DNA of 64,000 nucleotides from Anoplopoma fimbria (taxonomy: Eukaryota; Chordata; Actinopteri; Perciformes; Anoplopomatidae): NCBI RefSeq assembly GCF_027596085.1, contig NC_072449.1:21450334-21514333 (forward strand). Direction: 5' to 3'. Each line of letters opens with the position of its first letter. The first letter of the stretch is position 1. Positions 56,753-64,000 of this stretch are shown here, in pieces. Both the position numbers and the translations under genes were made by a program. The notes under the pieces are model-generated. The model saw nothing but the letters and a program-made list of their open reading frames with translations. It was not told the DNA's origin and ran no database searches.

Positions 56753-59700
56753 ATGGGGGCATTTCTAGACACATTTTTGTTCTTGTATATCTACCTTTTC
56801 TGGATTTTGTTCTCTTCCTCCTTTTTCATGTCAGAGTCTTCCTCTAATTTCTCCTCTTGCAAATTAAGGAGACAGTTTTATTTTAATGGGATGCACAAGC
56901 CTGGTGATGTGGTATTGGGTGGGCTGTTTCAGGTCCACTACACCTCTGTCTTCCCTGAGCTGTCGTTCACCTCAGAACCAAATCAGCTCAGCTGCCACAG
57001 GTTAAGTTTAACATTCATGTGAAAAGAGAACATGCATTGGTGATTATGAATAATGAATTGCTATTAGTCATTAACTGACATTCTATGTTTTAGCTTTTTC
57101 ACTGAAAAACAGGCATGCCATGACCATGGCCTTTGCCATTTTGAAATCAACAAAAACTCCAATCTGCTACCTAATGTGACTCTGGGATAAGTATTTATGA
57201 CAACTGTGCCACACTTGTTTGGATTCAGTGCTGCATTGTTGCTGGCCAGTGGTCATGAGGAGCAGTTTCTGCTCCAGGAGAAATGTTTGGGGACCCCTCC
57301 AGTCCTAGGGATTTTGATGTTCTCAGGATTTTCTATCGCAGGCCTCTGATGTGATGGCAATTTGCCCATTGAAGAGTTCACCAGAAACTCAACCTTGCTA
57401 CCTAATGTGACATTTGGGATATAGTCTTTATGATAAACATGAATTCGTCAAATTAGGAATTGGATTCCGTGCAGCATTGTCATTAGTTAATTGAAAATGT
57501 GAAGTGATATTCATTTAGATTTGAAAAAAAGAATTGCTCAATAGTTTAAATCATTTGAATGTTTCTACCTTTGTAGGTAAAACCTGTGGCATACTAGGAA
57601 TTTTATAGGTGATTACTTGCTCACATGCTCTTGCCTGAGTGATGCCATCTCCATCCTTCTTAGGTTTGTACAGAGTCCCAATGTGATGCTTTCCAGGTAA
57701 TTCTTTTGAAATCAAATTTGATTTAGTTGAAATGTCAATTGCTTTAAAACATGTTCTAATCAAATTTAATTATTGTTTGAAAGTAAAGGCTTTGTATGTT
57801 TTTCCATCATTGTACAGTATGTGTTTCACAAAAGAGTTACTTAGCCACATGTTTGCCTGAGTGACTGCAAAATTTCCATCCTTCTTTCTATTGAATCCCA
57901 AGTGATGCTTTCCAGGTGAACATCTATCAGAAAATAAAAGCATTTGGACTTGGGCTGGTCTGCTGGTCAGTGATGAACTATTCCATGTTGCAATTCCAAT
58001 CAAATGTCAGTCTGGTTTGTGTAATACCTGTCAGACTACTTGTGTCATTGATGGAACTGAGCTTTTTTCTGAGCCGACAATGCTGAAAGGCAAAGTTTGG
58101 AAATATGTCCATTGTGGTCATTGTTTATCAGGTTTCCATGACACTCATGGAAGAGATTTATTTCCAACCTGGTTCACTAATCCCAACACTACTGGCATTT
58201 GGTCAGGTGCCCCTCTGCATGATAAGATTCTGGAGGCACTTTGGCTGGACTTGGACAGGTCTGCTGGTCAGTGATGATGATTATGGACTCCATGCTGCTT
58301 CAACATTGGACCTTCCAGTCTGATGTAGTATGTCTGTTGGAGTGATGTCTGGCCAACCTAGAGATTTTTACCCTGATGCAATGACCCAGCAGAACTAAGG
58401 AGAATTTTGGATGTGATGAGTCCCGAAATCTAGTAGCTTGTTTGTCATTGAGTTGCTGTCACATAAGAGTAACATGACACGTTAATCCTCATGGAAGTCA
58501 CTTGTGTTGTTAGCCATAAGGTTTATAATAACAAATTTCCTAACCAACTAAATTGTTTTATTTATTCAAACTGAAAGATATAAGTTTGTTTTAAAACATT
58601 GTCCTGTAAAATATAGATTTCCATTAAATATATCACAGAGCGTCATAGTTTTCACTTTGGGCCAATGAGCAATTATTTGACAAGGTGGGAAAGAACATGT
58701 TCATCTTTTTTTAATTCAATCAAACTAGACTATATTGTTGTATGAAAATAAATCAATTTCATTAAATGAAATACACAGGTGGTGAGGGAGAATGTGACAG
58801 GCCTTCAGTGGATTGCCAGTGAAGCCTGGTTTCAGCCACTGTGCTCAGACCCCACGCCTCATGCCATACTTGGGTGGCACACTGGGCATTGCAATCCGTC
58901 GAGGAGAAATACCAGGGCTTAGGGATTTTCTGTTAAAATACGTCCTGACCTAAATATAAGTAGTAGTAGTAATAATTATGGACATAGCATGGTAAGATTT
59001 AACTTTGCAATCTGATGTGTATTTGTAATAATAATAAATATATTGTAACTTCTGTTAAAACTTTGTTTTAAATACATTTCAGGTCTTGCAGTTTTGGGAA
59101 TACACATTTGATTGTAGATTTGCACCACCTCCATGCAGGTTGGGTGGAGGCTGGGGGAGAACTATGTACTGGACAGGAAAATCTGGAGACTGTGGGGATG
59201 AGTTGTTGGATGTTTCTGATCTCAGGCCTGAATACAATATTTATAAGGCTGTGTATGCTCTGGCGTATGCCCTTGATGACATGCTGAAGTGCAAGCCAGG
59301 GAGAGGGCCTTTTAGTGGGAACAGCTGTGGAACTTTGCAAACATTGGAGCCTTGGCAGGTGTGATATTAGTTTACTCTCAAGCAGTTCAGTTTTTAAAAC
59401 AAACACTGCATTTTGAAATAAATTTTGTGGAAAAAAGAAACTTTTATGTATTAATTAAAAACAAAGATTTGATTTACTTTGAAAGCAAATACAAAATTTT
59501 CCCTAGAGTTGCAAGACAATGGATAAAACATTTATTTCAGTGTCAAACATACTTAATCAATGGCAATAGTATTATTATCACACTGCACTTTTTGAAAAAA
59601 TTTCATGACTTAAGTTTGAATATTGAATAATAAGCACTGATGTGTTCAATAGTTATATAAATCAACATTTATTTTTGATTTTTGTCTCTATTTTTGTTTA

Positions 59701-61203
59701 TTTTTATATTTATAGCTAATGTATTACTTGGAAAAGGTCAACTTCACCACATCATTTGGTGATCAGGTTCATTTGATGAAAATGGTGATGCCTTGCCAAT
59801 ATATGATGTCATGAACTGGATTTGGCTCCCTGATGGAAGAACTAAAATTCAGAATGTGGGTGAGGTTAAACAGTTGGCCTCCAAAGATGAAGAACTCACA
59901 CTTGATGAAGACAAAATCTTCTGGAACTTTGACTTAAAACAGGTTACACCTTTATTATTATTTTTACTTTTTGTAACTGCATGTCATGACTTATTACAGC
60001 ATCAAAATGCTTAGAAAAACTGATATATCACTTTTCTTATCTAAGTCACCCAGGTCAGTGTGCAGTGAGAGCTGTCCTCCAGGTACCCGGATGGCCAGAA
60101 AAAAGGGCAGCCTATTTGCTGTTTTGACTGCATCCCATGTTCTGAGGGAAAGTTCAGCAATGAAACTGGTTATTATTCCATTTTAAATAATTGAAAATGA
60201 ATTTGTTTTTGAGAATCTTGCACTTTAAGTGTCAGTGTTCACTCAAAAGAGACAATGTCCATGATGCTCTGTTCCCGTGTTTTCATATAGACTCCATGGA
60301 GTGCACCAACTGTCCGGAGGATTTCTGGTCCAGTCCCCAACATGACCATTGTGTTCTTAAGAAAATTGAGTTTCTCTCTATCAAGAGCCTCTGGGTATCT
60401 GCTGACAACCATCTCATTTGCTGGGCACATTCATCTGTGCTGTCGTCCTGGGGATCTTTATCTATTCTCACAGCACCCCTATAGTACGCGCCAACAATTC
60501 AGAACTAAGTTTCTTGCTCTTGGTTTCACTTAAATCATGTTTCCTTTGTTCACTACTGTTTATCGGCCGTCCCAGGCTGTGGACATGCCAACTGAGACAT
60601 GCAGCATTCGGGATCAGCTTTGTACTTTGTGTCTCATGTATCCTGGTGAAAACCATGGTGGTTCTGGCTGTGTTCAAGGCCTCCAAACCAGGAGGTGGTG
60701 CCAGTCTGAAGTGGTTTGGTGCTGTGCAGCAGAGAGGGACAGTCATGGTTCTTACTTCTATTCAGGCAGCAATCTGCACTGCTTGGATTGTGTCTGCTTC
60801 ACCAGCTCCCCATAAAAACACTCAATACCAAAATGACAAGATACTTTATGAGTGTGTAGTTGGGTCTACGGTTGGTTTTGCAGTGCTACTGGGCTACATT
60901 GGCTTACTGGCTATCCTCAGCTTCCTGTTAGCATTTATGGCTAGAAATCTTCCAGACAACTTCAATGAGGCCAAACTCATCACTTTCAGCATGCTGATCT
61001 TCTGTGCTGTATGGGTGGCCTTTGTGCCTGCTTATATAAACTCTCCAGGCAAATATGCAGATGCAGTGGAAGTATTTGCCATCCTGGCCTCCAGTTTTGG
61101 TCTCTTGTTGGCACTGTTTGGACCCAAATGTTATATAATTCTGCTGAGACCAGAAAGGAACACAAAGAAAGCAATCATGGGGCGAGGTGAATGTATCAAA
61201 TAA
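56753..61203 (+). pseudogene. V2R/OlfC-type receptor R4, heavily damaged
   Basis: Third plus-strand copy. Exon 1 (56753-57000) is open. Exon 2 (about 57095-57373) has several 1-4 bp losses and a TAA; a second exon-2-like fragment lies at about 57385-57470. Two exon 3-like fragments (about 57607-57703 and 57834-57916) and two exon 4-like fragments (about 57944-58020 and 58236-58420) follow. Then exon 5 (58779-58991, 213 nt), exon 6 (59083-59358, compensating +1/-1), exon 7 (59716-59942, 227 nt), exon 8 (60046-60168, 123 nt, with a GT donor) and exon 9 (60291-61203, 913 nt, frameshifted before 60470). From about 60480 the 7TM sequence is almost identical to R3. Damage is mostly small deletions, so assembly error is a real alternative to pseudogenisation. 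Confidence 0.85.
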
Positions 61204-62210
61204 TATCCACTCAATATAATTAATAAAAAAATTTAAAAAATTTGATCTTACATTATTATTGTTGTTTTTCTATGATCTTTTTATTTCTCTACAATTCACT
61301 GATCTAGTCTTATGAGCAAAATGGCAAAACTAAAATAACAAAATAACCATAACCTCCTCACACTAATTAGCAAAAACTGATCAATTGAACTAATTATTTA
61401 AAAAAAAAACAATCAAAATGTTGTTTGGAAGTTCTTTGTATGATGCAGCAATGTCAAATTTATAAATCATCATTAAAAAGGAACATAATCCTGGATCAAA
61501 CAAATCAAAATTACAATACCACCTTCATTTTCTAAATACTGAGATCTGCATAGGAAAAAAACAGAAGAGAGTTTAAATAAAAAGATTTTTGAAGACAAAA
61601 TCAGTTCTGGAAATGACAAATATGCAATGGCCAGTTATCATTCATTAACTTTTTTGTGTTTTTGTATTCAATGTTCTAATTAAGCCGGCATGAAAAATAA
61701 GATCTGGTTCCAAGTACCATAATTGTAATTAAACATGCTAGCTGTAACATTTCCCATCAGTAGTTTATGCCAGAGTCTAAAAGTTTGCTTATTGTTTTTC
61801 CAATATGAATCAAAACATGTTTTTCTCCTCGACCGACTTCACAAGGGTTTAATTCCGCCAGTAATTTTATGAAAAAGAGTGGAAATGCTTTTAGTTTTTT
61901 ACTGATATGCCACCTAAAGATGATGCTTTCTTGCCTTTCAGGTAAATAAGGAATCACCCATACAGATTTCATGCCTGTAATCATAGAAGTACAATTACCA
62001 AATCTATAACATTGCAAATTGAACAGACTAATGTGGAAATACATCTCTTCCACAATTTTCTGTAGAACTGATTATATCTAAGACCTGCCAAGTCACTACG
62101 GGTGCCAGCCACCAGATACATCACCCTCTATCAAACAGACGCAGTGCAAATGCGGATGAATTATTTCACCAAATATCTTGGTATGCTGCTACCATCTAGT
62201 GGACATCCAC
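61204..62210 (+). other. 3' flank of R4
   Basis: Same noncoding flank as after R3. 61204-61850 carries many short deletions relative to R3; after about 61860 the match to 49815 onward is nearly perfect. No gene seen. Confidence 0.6.
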
Positions 62211-62521
62211 ATACATATCCATGGGAGAAACCCGTTGTTGAGTTTAATTTGGTTTGCTTGTCACAGACAAATTTGGGATTGATGAGCTCCGCAGTCTCTT
62301 TGGTGGACGGGAGCTTGGGCAGAGGGATGAAGTGTGCCAGCTTACTGAACCTATCCACCACTCTGTCAGGGTCAGGGACTTGAAGGATCGGTGCAGAGGT
62401 GAACCTGGACATGAGGGCCTGAAGGCCTCCTCAGCTGCCGGGGTCCAACAGAAGGAGACCTTGGAGGAGGTGAGGGCTGTGAGAGGAGAGACAACCGAGC
62501 TGTAGTTCCTGATGAACTTCC
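62211..62521 (-). mobile_element. Gypsy pol fragment (RT end joined to integrase core), second copy
   Basis: Same internally deleted pol fragment as 50172-50482, with RKFIRNY and [11 protein letters not shown] motifs on the minus strand. Confidence 0.85.
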
Positions 62522-64000
62522 TGTAGCAAGGTTGGAGAGGCCTGATGTGACTAATAACTGGAGACTCCTTTGTTTTTTCCCCGAGACATTCCCCACCCCC
62601 TCTCTGGTATTTCATCTCTACAGAGGAGGTTTCAATACACTTTTGCAGAGACACTCTATAAAGGCGTCAGGTCTGACACTCCACAGGCTGAGAGGAAGAT
62701 CTCAAGTCAAGATATGAAGTTAGTCCGGGAAATCTGAACCAATGCATAACCTTCTTCCTCTCCTCCCCCTCCCTGTTATCTGGCAACTGGCCATCCAGCT
62801 TTCAACAGGTCACACCATAAAATACTGGGGTCAAGGGAACAGGAACCAACTGAGTATCTTACAATTATTCTCTGTAGCTCTGTATAACACTATATAAGTC
62901 TTTAGAGTATTCAATAACCCCACTTAGTTTATGTCACATTTGATTTCAGGAAGATACGTCTTTCTACCGTAGTTATGATGTGGGAAACAGAGTTAAAACC
63001 ATTTCATACTTTTCAAACCAGACTCATCATGTGACCATACTGCCATCCAGTGGTCAATTGGTGATAACACAAATATGTGTCAAAGTGACGAGATGTTGTG
63101 ACAGCATTAAGGTGACAGTAAATATTAACTATAGTTATAAAATGTTTACATGCTAGTAAGTCACATGACCGATGCACATTTCTGATGCGCATAATCTTTG
63201 TTAAATCCTGTGTATTAAGTGTATGTAACTGAAATTCCATTTCTGTATCTATATCCAAGTGTGTAAGGTTTATTAAGCTCAAAGTGAAGAAAAGTATGTG
63301 GTTTATTTGTTTAAAATGTTAGAGCAATTAATTTACTAAGCAAGAGCATGTCAACATTAGGAGACAAAGGAACCTAAAAAATCGTGGCAAAACAGGGTCG
63401 TAATAGAGGCTGCACCCTACGATTTGGAAGCCCTCCTGCATAGATAAAACAGGGAGTGTTCCTTTGTCCGCTCTCTTATCTTTTTCGTTTTCGTCCTTGT
63501 TGGTGTGTGTCTTGTTAAGTGTCACAGAGCTATATACCCGCTCCGGTTATTTTATTTTAGAACAGCAGTTTTTGTCAGAGCTTTTTCTTCTCAACTCCTT
63601 TTAGCATCTTATTTTCTTTTTAAGAAAGCATTTTTTTGTTTTAGTGTACGTCTGTTGACCTCGTGCGATATCAACTTTAATTGTTATCGTTTAGGCCAAA
63701 CAAGATTAGTTTGAGTTTATCAACGAGTCGCCTCAGTTATAAAATTACTCAGAGCAAAAACCCGCTCATAACACCGCACCGGATCCAATGCCCGCCTTGA
63801 AGCAAGTCACGAAGAGCCCGGAGACTGAGATTCGATTTCCAATCCACTTTGCCACCGCAGTGTGTGAAATTCAAAGACTCTTTGCCAGCTCACTCGGTGA
63901 GTTTTCCGAAGATAGCTGAGAATCATGGCTTCTCCAACTCATCAACCGGCATCCGTCGCTTCACCATCGGAGGACAACATCCGCGAGGACGTTCATGAGC
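62522..64000 (+). mobile_element. LTR-like TGTAGC element, second copy, cut by the window end
   Basis: Starts TGTAGC at 62522 and follows 50483 onward with few differences; the short MASPTHQPAS frame begins at 63925 and runs off the window. Confidence 0.7.

Overview
This is eukaryotic nuclear DNA, almost certainly from a teleost fish and probably a percomorph. It has spliced multi-exon genes with GT-AG introns, fish-type LINE and Ty3/gypsy retroelements, long CA/TA microsatellites and a 100-N assembly gap. Nothing bacterial is present. The backbone is a cluster of class C GPCR chemoreceptors of the V2R/OlfC type, often annotated in fish as 'extracellular calcium-sensing receptor-like'. Each receptor has a Venus-flytrap ligand domain spread over several exons, a 124-nt cysteine-rich exon and one terminal 7TM exon.

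Left half (about 0.66-19.0 kb, minus strand): three tandem copies of a roughly 6-kb unit, each holding one 8-exon receptor. Copy 2 (12562-7642) reads through as an 882-residue protein. Copy 1 has a 1-bp deletion in the 7TM exon. Copy 3 has a 2-bp deletion in exon 4 and has lost the exon 2 splice acceptor next to an expanded CA repeat. The unit has been modified by a LINE-tail insertion (copy 1) and by an intronic duplication with a decoy acceptor beside a TA repeat (copy 3).

Right half (about 19.2-64 kb, plus strand): a second, divergently transcribed receptor subfamily with 9 coding exons and different extra introns. It holds a decayed pseudogene R1 (about 19.9-22.3 kb); two apparently coding genes, R2 (22536-27224) and R3 (44467-49133), 885 residues each, if a GC donor at the cysteine-rich exon is used; and a heavily damaged copy, R4 (56753-61203). 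R3 and its downstream retroelement nest form a tandem unit of about 11.9 kb that is repeated, with R4, from 55070 to beyond the window end.

Between R2 and R3 lie a young Ty3/gypsy element whose integrase precedes reverse transcriptase (Gmr1-like order; 27892-32540), a non-LTR retrotransposon on the minus strand (32541-35466), a second copy of the receptor 3' flank left by a deleted receptor, and a mosaic of degraded Ty3/gypsy pieces with a 24-bp proline-rich minisatellite, an L2-type LINE tail and an assembly gap (39089-39188). The same mosaic follows R3.

The receptors are expected to be alternative amino-acid-sensing olfactory receptors, one per sensory neuron. The window shows birth-and-death evolution by tandem duplication, conversion and pseudogenisation, with retroelements carried inside the duplicated units. 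Exon boundaries were placed by eye from splice consensus, phase and comparison among the paralogues; no database search was possible.
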